Part shown: in pieces, positions 23,545 through 34,599 of the stretch
Layout: each line of letters starts with the position of its first letter
How positions within the stretch are numbered: position 1 is the stretch's first letter
Assembly: GCF_016086655.4 (NCBI RefSeq)
Contig: NC_052132.2
Location: 6,078,805-6,142,804, forward strand
From: Lepeophtheirus salmonis
Taxonomy: Eukaryota > Arthropoda > Copepoda > Siphonostomatoida > Caligidae
Direction of reading: 5' to 3'
Length of the DNA stretch: 64,000 bases
Position numbers and translations under genes: made by a program
The notes under the pieces: model-generated
Told to the model about the DNA's origin: nothing
What the model saw: the letters and a program-made list of their open reading frames with translations, nothing else
Databases searched by the model: none

Positions 23545-24330
23545 TTTTGTATTTTTCCAAAAAATAAAAAAATGAATGGATTTAATGTTTGAAGGAAGTG
23601 AGAGATTTAATTTTTAATACGTAGTGAAAATTTCCTGTCTAGCATTATATTTATTCGTTGAACATAGTTGAAGTATACAAAGTAGTTTGACTGTAGAATG
23701 ATTTTCTTAATGGTGAGGTCTTAGAGGTAAAAAATAAAGTACTAAACATGATGTTGGACGTCATTACTTTTATTTATATAACAATGGGACTTCATTTTTT
23801 TCCAAGCATCATGTCTTAAAGATATTTTGCTTCATTTTTGAGTTGAAAACATTCAATTTTCAACGATACCTATTGTTTTGTTTAACTCGAGTATTCCAAC
23901 TCAATGATTACTTATTCATCGTTTTCACCAAAAGATATGTTGTCCATCATATCTGAAAAACAGACAATAATATTTTAAATTAGCCACGTACACTCTTTGG
24001 ATCAATATATAATTTTTTTTTTTTAAAGAAACAAAAAACAAAATATTGTGTTGCCAAACGTTGTGTTCAAGTTTGGAATTAGTACGTCTGATACCCTCTT
24101 TATTAATTTCAACTCAGCAAACTTAGAAAACAACTTCTAGTGGATGGAAAATACAGGAAACACTCATCATACTGCAAGTTCAAGTCAATTTTCAAGTCTT
24201 TGCTTACATATCCAAGTCCTTAAATATTTCATCGAGGTCAAGGTTAATAGAAATACAAGGTTATACCATAACGCGTGTACGACTGATGTTTGACTTCCAC
24301 TACGCTTTTTAATATTGCCCTCATAGTAGA
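23545..24330. other. Gene-free AT-rich stretch
   Basis: No supported feature was found. Confidence 0.35.
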
Positions 24331-24515
24331 TGAGTGGCTGCGTGTTTTTTTTTTTTCAAAATCAGTTTTTCCTGCCAAGCAGTCGGTATGGTACATTAAA
24401 TGGAAAATTCTAGCAATAGTGACGTTATAGACCATGAGTAGTTGCGTGTTTTGTTAAAATCTGCGTGTGTTGCCCAACAGTTGGTACAATACATTAGATT
24501 GAAAATTCTAGTAAG
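24330..24515. repeat. Two-unit tandem duplication of about 105 bp
   Basis: Unit 1 (GAGTGGCTGCGTG ... CAGTCGGTATGGTACATTAAA ... GGAAAATTCTAG) is followed by unit 2 (GAGTAGTTGCGTG ... CAGTTGGTACAATACATTAGA ... GAAAATTCTAG). The units differ at many positions, so the duplication is old. Confidence 0.55.
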
Positions 24516-24519
24516 CCCG

Positions 24520-26005
24520 ATTACATGATGGTCTAATCTTATATTTTATTAACCTTGATCGAGTCCAGTTTGAGTAGTCAGATTTCATTTCAGTTCATTT
24601 TAAGTCTATTTGACTCAAATGGAGTTTTCCCGCCTATTTATATTAACAAAGCTAAGCTCGGCGTGTCATATTAAAAAAGAAAAAGAAAAAAAAGGATGAT
24701 ACACATATAAAATAATGAATCTGACTTTAGATTGGGCGAAAAAACGAAAGTGCGCAGCAAAAGATCAGGTAAAAGAGAAGTAAAGATGAATACATATCTA
24801 TAATAGTAAGTAAATCTGTTTTTTGTCCTTCTTTCTGTAAGTATGTCCACCAGAGGATATCGTCCAAAAGAAAAATTGAGATAGGAAAGGTTTACCATCA
24901 CAAAATTTGTGCCTTGACAATAGAAATGAATGTATATAAATAAATTTTGGAGGAACTTTGACCCCCACCATTTTGCGCTCAAAGGTTTCCATATGAATTA
25001 AAACTTTTTTTTATGGAAAAGTTAAAAAAAAAAAATCTACTAAAGAATATATATATTTTCATATAATAAATATCTTAAGGCTGAATTAATAAAGCTATAT
25101 TGTAGATTTATTTCTGGTCCGTAATTTAATATTCACTTAACTTTTCTGCTAGATCTTTGACCTTTTCTGACAGAGCATTAAAATCTATAATTCATCTATT
25201 CTCAAAGTTTTGACATACAAGTTTTCCAATAGGACTTGAAAAGGTTCCAAGTCCTTTTTTTACTTAATCCAATAAAATCGAGAAAACGACTTTAAAAAAT
25301 GTTGACCTAAAAAACAATAAAATTATTATTTTAAAATGAAATAAATAAATGAAAACATAATTTTGTAATTTTACACGAATACTATAAAATGAGGATGTTT
25401 ATATGTTGATGTTTATTATAAAAAAATATTTTTGTGTATGAGCGATTCTATTATATTTGAAATACAATACTATTTAAATTAAGATCCAAAAAATAATATT
25501 TTCTTTGCATAAAGTGCAAAAGTGTTTTTTATTCTTCTTCATTTTACTATTAAAATTGTAGAAGTCTTACTTTCTTTACCAGACGGTACGTGCTCAAGTA
25601 TTTATTGCTTTTTAAACCCTTGAAAAATCCATTGACAATTTTTGTGAAAAAAATATGATATTAAGTATATGAAATTATACATATTTTTAATCAAATAACT
25701 TTTTAAATTACGCATAAAAATAGTTTTAAATTCACGGAAGCCTACGAGCGCAAAATGGGAAGATCCCTCCAAAATGTATCTACATATATTTATATTATCA
25801 AGTCGCAGCTTTTTTCGATGGTTAAACCTTTGCCATCTCAGTTTTCAGTTCACCATAAATGCATTTTTGATCTAAGAGATAACAGTCTAATCATATTAAT
25901 GAAATATATAATGCATTAAGTTCAATTCATATTTTATACAACCCTGGTTGAAGATTAGTCGAAGAATGGAATGTATTTGATGGTGTTTAGTTGAAATATG
26001 CATGG
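24520..26005. other. Gene-free AT-rich stretch
   Basis: No supported feature was found. Confidence 0.35.
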
Positions 26006-26007
26006 AT

Positions 26008-26240
26008 TAATTAACATCTGGATAGACACAACCCACGCAACCTCATTATTGGAACTTATAAAATAAATAATTCTTCTATTAAATAACAATTGTAAAAGAG
26101 AAGAATTCATTCGTATTAAAAAGTGATAAATTATGAACGCGGAGATGAGGACTTTTCCGATCGTTCATTGGAAACCCTCATTCGTGGCTTAAGTAATCAA
26201 TCATGGAATTGTGGATCGTCTGGTCAAAGATTTTCATTTT
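26008..26240. repeat. Dispersed repeat B, copy 2
   Basis: Direct-orientation partner of 18950-19178, about 7.06 kb away. It shares CACGCAACCTCA, the AATAATTCTTNTATTAAATA run and GGAATTGTGGATCGTCTGGT. The copies diverge sharply after TCAAAGATT. Confidence 0.7.
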
Positions 26241-26244
26241 TATG

Positions 26245-26925
26245 TGGTGAAACTTGAAAGAGTCCTACAAAAGCAATGATCAAGTATGATTAAATTCTGT
26301 TGAAGAAAGAGCTAACTTTTTATACAGGATTCCCTTTTATTCTTTCAGATTATATTTTTAATTGCAGATTGCTTTTATTATTGAGTATGGAGGAAGGACC
26401 TACAGAAAATATCCATAAAATAATCAAGAGACTATCAGTTCCTTCACAGTTCATCATTTTTATCTTGTATTGGAGGAGAGGGCTTATGAATGAACTTCTT
26501 TTCATCTATAGATGACTTCACATTAAGTAATTATTGTCTCACCTCTTAAGTTTGGATTTGATCTCCCTTTTCTAATTCATTAAAAAGTGTTGAAAATAGT
26601 GTTTCTGATTTCATTTTCTATATGATTATGCTTGTGGTTCGTTCTTGAAGAATTTATTAAGAAGGATGCCTTATCCTCCCCTGTGCATATATATATATAT
26701 ATAGACAATATCTCCTTGAATAAGTACCATGCATCTCAGTAATTTTAAACTTATATTATGAATACAAAACCTAACTGTGGTTTATTTGACTTTTAAGCAT
26801 GAATTTGTCCATATTTTGCCTATTTTAATGCAACAAATCGTTATTATCACCACTATTCAAACTGAAAACAAGTCCTCTAATAAAGCTGGGTTGATATTTA
26901 TGTCATTTCAAAGTGATTCACACAT
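26245..26925. other. Gene-free stretch with an AT dinucleotide run
   Basis: A short (AT)n tract lies at 26686-26702. A P-element tail might extend here, but I see no convincing frame. Confidence 0.3.
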
Positions 26926-26929
26926 GGAA

Positions 26930-28800
26930 ATCTTGAAAAAGTTAAAAAATTTCGAGATTTAATGACAGAGGCTCTCTCGATGAGTCTCTCTTTCTCCGTC
27001 CTGCCGAAGGCGTTTTACAATTTAGATTGTTCCAGTATTTTCTAATGAAGGACAAAAAAATTGCAATTATTTTCCAATTACAATTTTGATTAGAATAATA
27101 ATTTAGGGCCGCAATTGTGCTTTCATGAAAAATACTATCTGCTAAAGTACATTGGTTTTTTCAATAGACGTGGAATACAAAGATTTTGTCGTGAGCTTAT
27201 AAGCAATTGCAATAGTCTTGTCCTTCTCCATTTCAAAAATATCAATAATATGGAAATTAGGTTTTCACAAATGAACATCCATAAAGTTAGGGTACATTAA
27301 AAATTTTTTTCTTTGAAAACAATTGTACATATTTTTTAAGTTATGTGTACTTTCAAAAAGGAGGAATAGTTCCTGTTCTGGCCTTGCAGGATTTGGGACA
27401 TTAGCCTTCCAGGATCCTCCACACATTGCCAAGAAACATTTTCGATTAAGACTTGCATTATCCATGGAGATTGCTACGACATCAAAACCGATTTTAAAGA
27501 GTTCAGTATTAATTTGTAATAGTAGATCATGCAGTACATACGAATTGAGGCATACAATAGGATAATTCGCAACTGTGTCCTGATACTTTGAGCACACAGA
27601 CTTGATCCTGAACACAAGGAGTGTCTTTGTTATGCTTCCTCCTTCTTGTCCTCTCATCCTTCCTCCAAAATATTCCACTCTTTGGGCTGTATATACTTCA
27701 TCAACCATTAGAATAACCTTCTTTTTATTGGGTGACAATAACTTGAGTCTTACGGACAAGTAGTCAACGGACGAAGAGGAAAAGCCAACATTACTGGTAA
27801 ATGCAGATGACAATTTTCTTAAGTGACTTAGGGAAGGAAGAGTCAAATCATCCTAGATAATTGACGATATAAAGCTAGGCTGGTGTTATACCATAACAGA
27901 GAAGTAGCTAATACTACAGGAGAGTATCGCTTTTGTTTCGGTGTAGAGTTTATCAAAGCAAGCTACTCTCTTATGAAAATCAACTTTTTCCGTTTGTGAG
28001 AGAGTCTATATCCAACGGATATAGATTTTCAATGATACTCTTAAATTCGTTGATTAAGTGATTAATTATATCTTTCATTGGAGGAAAAGGAATACTCTTC
28101 ATTTGAGCAAAGATGTTCTGGAGAAGGCTTACCGAAGTGATTTTTCTATTCGTTGTGAGGTGATTCACGCAGCTCCTATCTAAGTTGACGTCCTTGTGGT
28201 ATAAATTGAATGTCAAATCACTATTTGCCATCACTGAGAATTCGATTTCGACAAAATCAGAACATTGAATTGAATCCTCCGTCCTCCTCCAATGAACATT
28301 CGTCGGGAATTTTTCATCTCCACACTTAAGACACAAATCACTAAAGTCAATAACAGAATCTTTCAGGAATAATTATTGTTGAGCTTCAACGATAGCTTCA
28401 TTTTCCTTAGAAAATCCCGTCTGATGTGGTTGCTTTCGATGTAGGCCTTTGACTTTTGACGGATGATAAGTATTTTGGAAGACTGGGGAAAATACTAGGC
28501 ACTGCAGAGGGTTTCAAATAACGTTTTTGGACCTCATTATCTTCAACTCTATAAGATCGATATTTCCTCTTGTGGTCTGCGCTCGGATATAGAAAGTCAT
28601 CTTTGTGAAAATGGAGAGAACAGACCCTTGAACACTTAGAAGGTGCCTAAGTTCCATTGCTGTCTCGTGGAATGGCTCTAAGGGAGGCACCTTTTGAGGA
28701 TTCATCCAGTGGAAAAGAATGGAGTCATAACCTTGCTATGGCTGGTTTTCCATCATATCCGGAGAAGCACTTAGGAACACAGCAACTATTAGGGATGATT
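26930..28800 (-). pseudogene. P-element / THAP9-type transposase, nearly full length but decayed
   Basis: Reading down the minus strand, a THAP zinc finger comes first: CCVPKCFSGYDGKP (28787-28745), a stop, LHSFPLDE, then VCSLHFHKDDF (28625-28590) and KPSAVPSIFPSLP (about 28500). The C2CH pattern plus the AVPxIF-like end are diagnostic of THAP domains. A linker (28480-27980) precedes SLSHLRKLSSAF and the RNase H-like core with VILMVDEVYTAQRVEYFGG and VVAISMDNASLNRKCF (27750-27440). These carry two aspartates matching the P-element catalytic positions. FESTHNLKNMYNCFQRKKF and DIFEMEKDKTIAIAYKL follow, then FHESTIAAL and CKTPSAGRRKRDSSREP (to about 26950). Several stops and frameshifts separate the blocks. 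No initiator ATG or terminal repeats were found. Confidence 0.85.
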
Positions 28801-28804
28801 TGAA

Positions 28805-29035
28805 ATATATAGATAAATTATTAATCCCATATCCACAAGTGCCACAGGGTATTTTACTTACTGTGCTCAAAAGTTGATACTAGAAGAGATAGAAAAGCAC
28901 ACAATCACAAGTAATTCACAAGATTGATTTAAATAAGCAAATATTATACTAATTAACTAAGATTGTTGTCAGCAACACACGTTTTAATTATGATGAACAA
29001 AGCTGTATTTATTAAATACTAAATACGCTGTTGAG
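28805..29035. other. Spacer between P-element and LINE relics
   Basis: No supported frame; it may hold the P-element 5' end, but I could not identify terminal repeats. Confidence 0.3.
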
Positions 29036-29039
29036 TGTG

Positions 29040-31535
29040 GAAACACGAGGGAAAAACAACAGCCTCATAACGGAAATTTTCTTTTCTTTTTTTTCAACAC
29101 GTGAGCGTTCCAGTTATTCTAGGTTTTTATACCTAAGATCTACCCAAAAACAATATTTCAATATGGAGGTAAGGAAAATTCCTAGCGGTCTGAGAATACT
29201 ACAGACAAATATAAACGGACTTTTGACAAATAAAAAGAAAATAAAACTATTTAAATACTTGAATGACATCGACCTACCAGAGGTAGTGTGTTTAAATAAC
29301 CCAAGAATATGCAACATAAGTGAGTGGTCTTTCTTTCTTTCATTCAATCAAAATATAATAATTACTCTTCAAATGCAATAACAACTGTATCAAACAACCC
29401 TGCAAGCGGGGGTCACAATCCTTGTTAGAAATGATGTACCATCAAAGTCAGTGATCGTGGATGAAAATGGAAGCTATACATAAGCTGAAGTATGGTTTTA
29501 GAAATCGCATTATAAAATATTAGCTGTATATATGCCTTTTGGAGATAAACTTTTCTTCAGAACTAAACTAGCACAATTTGAATGTGACCCCCTGAGGGGA
29601 AAAGTAATTATAGCTGGAGAATTTAATACTGAAGAAAAACCCGTAAGAGACTTCACATCTCCCTTTGGATTTTCAAATTCCAAGGAATTGTATGGTGGAA
29701 GGACACTAACGACGTATATCATTTGGCAGATATAAATCGAAACTACATGCCCACGTTTATGAAACAAATGCAAACAGAAAATTAAGGAGCAGAATTGATC
29801 ACATTCTTCTTTCCGATGAAGTATTGCACATCATTTTAACCTTAATAGATTGACTTGCAATGGGCTGTCAGATCACTTCTTCTCAGGAGCTGTAATAGTG
29901 GAACATAGAATCCACAGAAGCGCAGAATTTGAATCGAAATATAAACTATAAAAATCTAAATCTCCTAAGGCATAAGGAGAAAATGAATATTAATGATATT
30001 ACAAATAGAAAATATTGACAGTGCAATAACAAAATAAAAAACCGAATACATTCGGAAATTTCATCAAGACCTTATTACTTCCAGCGTAAAACCAATACAA
30101 GATGCATTTATCTAACCAAAAAAAATTCTAACTTAGATAAAAAAAGTATCTCAAGTGGTTTTACACCATCTGAAATCTGGCGATACATTCACAAAAAACT
30201 TAAATCTGACAGATCACCAGGTCTGTCTGGATTGACTGCCAAATCTTATAAACAATTCCCGAAACTAGCTAAATATCTAACTCTACTTTTTAATCGGGCG
30301 TTTTTTGGGGAAGCTCTTACAAGAGAGCAAAAACGTGGACTCATGATATTATTTCCTAAGGTTGGGAAAGACAAAACAAAAATAAAAAGAGGAGGCCTAT
30401 GACGTTGTTAGAAACTGAACATAAAATTTATTCTGGGTGTTTAACGGAAAGAATAACAACAATATTAGAAAAATTATCTCTGGTACTCAGTTTGGTTTTC
30501 AGGCCGGACGTCAAATGGAGGACCATGTCCTTAAAATCTATAATTGGTCAGGCAACAATAAATAATGCAGATACTGCGCTGATATATTTCGATTTTGAGA
30601 AAGCTTATGATTCAATCGAGCACAACTTCATCATTGAAGAACTTGCTATGAGGAATTTTCCTGCTGTGTTCTTCTCCGCCATAAACAAACTGTTAAAATA
30701 TGCTGATTCAATTATAGATATAGAAAGCACACCTAAAATAAGATTAGAATGTGGAGTAAGACAAGAAGATCCAGCAAATGCTCTCTTGTTTCTTACATAT
30801 GCTGCACGGCTCTAGAATACAATGGATATGTGTCTTGAAGGGATGGAATATTGGAACAAAAAAGGGAACTAATGTTTTCTTCGCAGATGATTGCACTCTC
30901 ATCCTGAGTGGATAAAAACATCACTGAGAATGCTTCAAAGCTTCAGGATATACTTGGCAATTTTCAAAAGAAGTCAGCCCTGAAAATAATTATAATTAAG
31001 TTTCAATTGATTACAAATATGTCCACAATACATCATACTTTAAAATCGCTCAAACTAACAGAGATAACATCGTGTTGTAAAAACTTATCTCATATAGAGA
31101 TACAAGTACTGAAAATTTTGAAAGAGTCAATGAGAATAGAGATCGCTCAATTAAAGAAATAAGAAGAAATAGACTCGCCATGTTAGAGCGAATTAAATGT
31201 TAGAACATGGTAGGCATTCGAAGAGTGAACCATATCCTAAGATACATGGCCTATAGCGAAACTCAGTGTCAAATATGGAGGCAGAAAGGGAGGGAATTGA
31301 TTCGTTAACCAAAAACGGTTGGATCGAGAGGTCCATTCACTCCAATGTGTCTAGGTGGCCTTGGTATGATTGATATTAGGACACAATGGAGTATCTTATT
31401 GCTATCATGGCAAAAGAGGGGTACCTCGGTTATATTTCCATGGCAAAGAATAATGCCCTTGGGGAAAAATAAATTAAATGCTCATGTTTTTTTGCCCATT
31501 TGTCACTCAACCTTAGACGATGATGGAAAGTGAAC
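29040..31535 (+). pseudogene. Non-LTR retrotransposon (L1/Tx1-like) with endonuclease and reverse transcriptase, decayed
   Basis: An ATG at 29164 opens MEVRKIPSGLRILQTNINGL, the start of an AP-type endonuclease. Later endonuclease blocks are GEFNTEEKPVRDF (about 29605), RSRIDHILLSDEVL (about 29790) and LSDHFFSG (about 29865). Reverse transcriptase blocks follow: SDRSPGLSGLTAKSYKQF (about 30210), ILFPKVGKDKTKIK (about 30350), IYFDFEKAYDSIEHN (about 30583), CGVRQEDPANALLF and FFADDCTLILSG (30870-30910). GGLGMIDIRTQWSIL (from 31351) is a typical LINE tail motif. In the GVRQGDP motif, G is changed to E. The order is complete, but the gene is broken by many stops and frameshifts. Confidence 0.85.
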
Positions 31536-31539
31536 AGTA

Positions 31540-32085
31540 TAATAGTAATAAAAACGAGCCAAATAAAAATATAAATGACGTCAGCCTGAAATGGGAGAAC
31601 TCACATATAACAAGTGGTAACACCCATCCCACGAATGGAAAACAATGTTCCAGGGAACCTAAAAAAAAAGATAGAAAAAGCTTGGAGTCAGAAGGCCATT
31701 GAGAATAATAATTATAAAGTGTAGCTCTCTGTGCATGAAAGACGGAAAATCAATGTCCTTCAATGAAAATGAGAGAGAAAATAATACCAAGAAAAGGCTT
31801 AACGGCTTCATCAGAGGGGTCACAGGAAACATTGGTTATGAAATACTTGCTCAGATCATTGCATATCCATGTAACTCCCTTCGTGCTAGAGGTAACGTCG
31901 AACTGCCCAAATCTGAAATAACACCGTTAGTAAAAGTCCAACACTTTGATGTGGATCAAGCAGAATTTGAAAAATCTGCAAGCTATTGACTTCACCCTAA
32001 AAGTAACTTCCGCAGGAAAGGTGTTCTATCAGGACCCTCAGAACGTGCTTGTAACTCAAGAAATTGAGGTAAGGATTGAAAAGTG
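31540..32085 (+). pseudogene. Retroelement-associated coding relic, unassigned
   Basis: The plus-strand frame reads GYEILAQIIAYPCNSLRARG and VKVQHFDVDQAEFEK. After a one-base shift it continues with AIDFTLKVTSAGKVFYQDPQ and VTQEIEVRIEK before a stop at about 32084. The sequence stays coherent across the shift, so it was once coding. It lies between the first LINE's reverse transcriptase and the second LINE's endonuclease. It could be the tail of one or the gag-like first ORF of the other. I do not recognise a domain. Confidence 0.5.
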
Positions 32086-32454
32086 ATAGACCAAGATCAA
32101 AATTGTGAACCCTGTGTTGATAAGTAAAATAAGCAACACAAAACAACTATCATAGTTTATGATAGTGTAAGTAGTTGGACGGAGAATATTGTAAATATCT
32201 GTGTTGATGCTGGTACTAATAAAAATAATTGTAAAAATACTCCTAATGCCAAGGAAACTGGTAGTGTCAGAGAAACTGCTACGAAGAACCACAGAATGTC
32301 AAATGAGCCAGGAGCCTAAATCAAGCTGCAGGTGTGATTAAAATATTTATTCAAAAAGTTGTAATGGCAAAAAATTGTCCCAAATATACATGTTCATAGA
32401 TTTGTCTGCCAAAACTCTATTATTGGATAAACCCAAACAAAAGAAAACAAAATG

Positions 32455-32840
32455 ATTAGCTGCTATTATATCAACACTCAACACTGCAAAGCAGCTAACT
32501 ATGAATTTAAACTTGGAAAATCTCAAATAGCCTTATTAACAGAGCCATACGCCAGAAACGGCTCAACAAAAAAGACTCTCTCTTAGTGTGTATACTATCA
32601 ATTGCAAGCATGGGTCAAAACCAAGTACATCCATTCGAACTGCTAATCATTTATATGCAAGGTTTGTTCCAGAATTCTCTATTAATAGATGCCCATTACT
32701 CTCATATGAGAGATACCAACCCATGCAAGAAGAGGATCCAGTTCTTCGTTTTCTGAAATTTATGAAATGTAAAAAAAAATGCAAGAAATTATGGATAATA
32801 ACTATAAAATTAAGTGGGGCTTAAGATCGATTTCTCCTGT
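32455..32840 (+). pseudogene. Second LINE relic, endonuclease start
   Basis: The frame reads CYYINTQHCKAANYEFKLGK then SQIALLTEPYARNGSTKK (32460-32575). This matches the opening of jockey/R1/I-type endonucleases (QINLxRxKAA...ALxxEPY). A shifted frame continues VYTINCKHGSKPSTSIRTAN to about 32700. The rest of the endonuclease and the whole reverse transcriptase are missing. The motif style differs from the LINE immediately upstream, so two different families lie in series. Confidence 0.6.
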
Positions 32841-32844
32841 AGGA

Positions 32845-33890
32845 GCATAGATACCCCTTTGTATGGTCGTGTTCTTTGCCGTATGTATGTATAGTTTTGT
32901 ACTCTATGGATGTCGGTACAATTTTATAATGTATGTATGTACTATAGTAAACTGGAATACATTCTTAACTAACTTCTTCCTATGAGAACTTCATACACGA
33001 TGCACGACAATTCAGGACTTAACTAGCCAAGGACAGTAATGTCAAAAAGAGTTTTTTTACTCACACTTTACAACACTGTATCGTATTATCCGATAGGTCC
33101 AATAATGAACAAGATATACTCAGTAAAAAAAAAAAAAATACAAAATCCTTTTTTCCTGACCTATCTTATTTGGCTCAATAAACTATCGACAGTTTTAGGA
33201 AAACATCTTAAGATTCAGAGTACAGTGCCGGTCTTAAGGAGTAACAGTCCTAAGAACCCATACCTAGGACCAACGGTCTTATGACTAAACTGTAATTGAC
33301 TAAATAAAGACGGACAAAACACTAATGTACTTTTAACACAAATGGGTATGTTATTTAGAATCAATTTAATAAGGAAAACCTATTGACACCACCTTTTTTA
33401 ATATTACACTTGTATAAATTACACATATTATTCTCCATTAATATTTTAGAAAAACTATTACATGCAAAATGATAACTAATTGTTGAACCGTATAATTTCT
33501 TTAATTTAATTAAAATGTTTTTAAACAAATGACAACTTTTTTTGAGAGTTTTTTGAAGAAAAAATGTAACAATGGTATTAATAAAGAAGTTAGTTTTTTC
33601 ATCATTGTACTTTTATCTTTCCAAACTTTTGAAATGTGTATACAATAAATAGTCATTCTAGTAATGTAAAAGTTATTAGTATTCATTTAAATTAAAAAAA
33701 ATATGAAATTAGGTGTCAATAACTGCTAATCAACTTTGTAGAACTCCAGAATATGTTTATTTTGACAGGGTATAAGAAAGAAACCATGCGTTTTTGATCT
33801 ATTTACTTTAAAGGAACATCAAATTGTCATTTTTTAAGTTTTATTAAAAAAAAAAAAAAAAAATTGAGTGGTAGATATGATGATTGAGAA
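32845..33890. other. Gene-free AT-rich stretch
   Basis: A long A run lies at 33846-33863; otherwise no supported feature was found. Confidence 0.35.
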
Positions 33891-33905
33891 AATATCTCAA
33901 TGAAG

Positions 33906-34105
33906 TTAGCCTCTGTTGATATCAATAATGGCCTCGCTTTGGATCCTGAACTGCGTGATTCTTCCATAAACTAGATACCTATATATATCCTTGCCTTCCA
34001 GGACAATTGAGTCGATCCAGGATTTCTTGGTGACGTGAGGAGAACTGTGATTCACGTTAACTTCATAATCCATCGGGTTCAGGTAGACATTTCCATCCGG
34101 ACTGC
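33906..34105 (-). CDS. Candidate 3'-terminal exon of an unrecognised gene
   Basis: Read on the minus strand, the acceptor-like TTTTTGATGTTGTAG is followed by two bases and 65 sense codons, ending in TAA at 33908-33906. The peptide includes SPDGNVYLNPMDYEVNVN, KKSWIDSIVLEGKDIYRYL and RITQFRIQSEAIIDINRG. Codons use many G/C third positions (GTC, CTG, AAC, ATC), unlike neighbouring DNA. The right edge overlaps a mariner-like stretch on the other strand (from about 34090), and the LNPMDY ... EAII pattern loosely recalls mariner C-termini. A transposase origin is therefore possible. I do not recognise a host protein. Confidence 0.35.
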
Positions 34106-34290
34106 CTACAACATCAAAAAGTCAATTAAGGACCCCCCGTAAGAGCCAAGAAAAACCACAACTTCTGTAGCAACAATATGGCTGACAATGCGGTACGTAA
34201 TGGGCATGGCCTTCATTGTCAAGAGCTGTTTGCCAGGATGGCGATACTGCTATTGCTTGTGAAGGAAGAACTATTCAATAAAAAATATAG
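34090..34290 (+). pseudogene. Mariner-type transposase fragment, same family as 52515-52829
   Basis: DNA from CATCCGGACTGCCTACAACA to AGCAACAATATGGCTGAC parallels 52522-52613. The plus frame reads AKKNHNFCSNNMAD against AKKNQLFCNNNMAD in the other copy. It then jumps to a C-terminal piece MAFIVKSCLPGW. The segment holding the third catalytic residue has been lost here but survives in the other copy. Confidence 0.55.
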
Positions 34291-34389
34291 ACTAAATGTA
34301 GTAATAGGAGAATTTAAAGTTCCGCGAGTTTTTTAGCTTTATTTTGATAATAAATTAACATTGTTAGGATTATCCGTTTTTGACGGTTC

Positions 34390-34548
34390 CATACAGTTTT
34401 CTAGCTAATCTTCAGTTCTTGAGCAATATAATAAATGCTCACATGCCGATCTAACTCGACGATTTCCTTTATATCATCGACATTTTCAACGTCTATAGTA
34501 CTAGAACGGAACCGTTGGCATAATTGTTTTACTGTTGCATTCGACATT
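34390..34548 (-). pseudogene. Mariner (Mos1-like) transposase N-terminal fragment
   Basis: An ATG at 34548 opens MSNATVKQLCQRFRSS, then VENVDDIKEIVELDRHVS and IYYIAQELKIS, a stop, and KTVWNRQ. This is the first helix-turn-helix linker and second HTH pattern of mauritiana/cecropia-like mariners (DDIKALIExxxxxTxREIAExLxIS). The catalytic domain is absent. A long A run sits just upstream (34567-34583). Confidence 0.65.
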
Positions 34549-34599
34549 GTATTAGGTCTTAAACAGCAAAAAAAAAAAAAAAATTGCCCACCTACTCCA

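Noticed and set aside
27323..27565. Plus-strand frame opposite the P-element core
   Set aside because: Shadow; the minus strand carries the recognisable P-type motifs.
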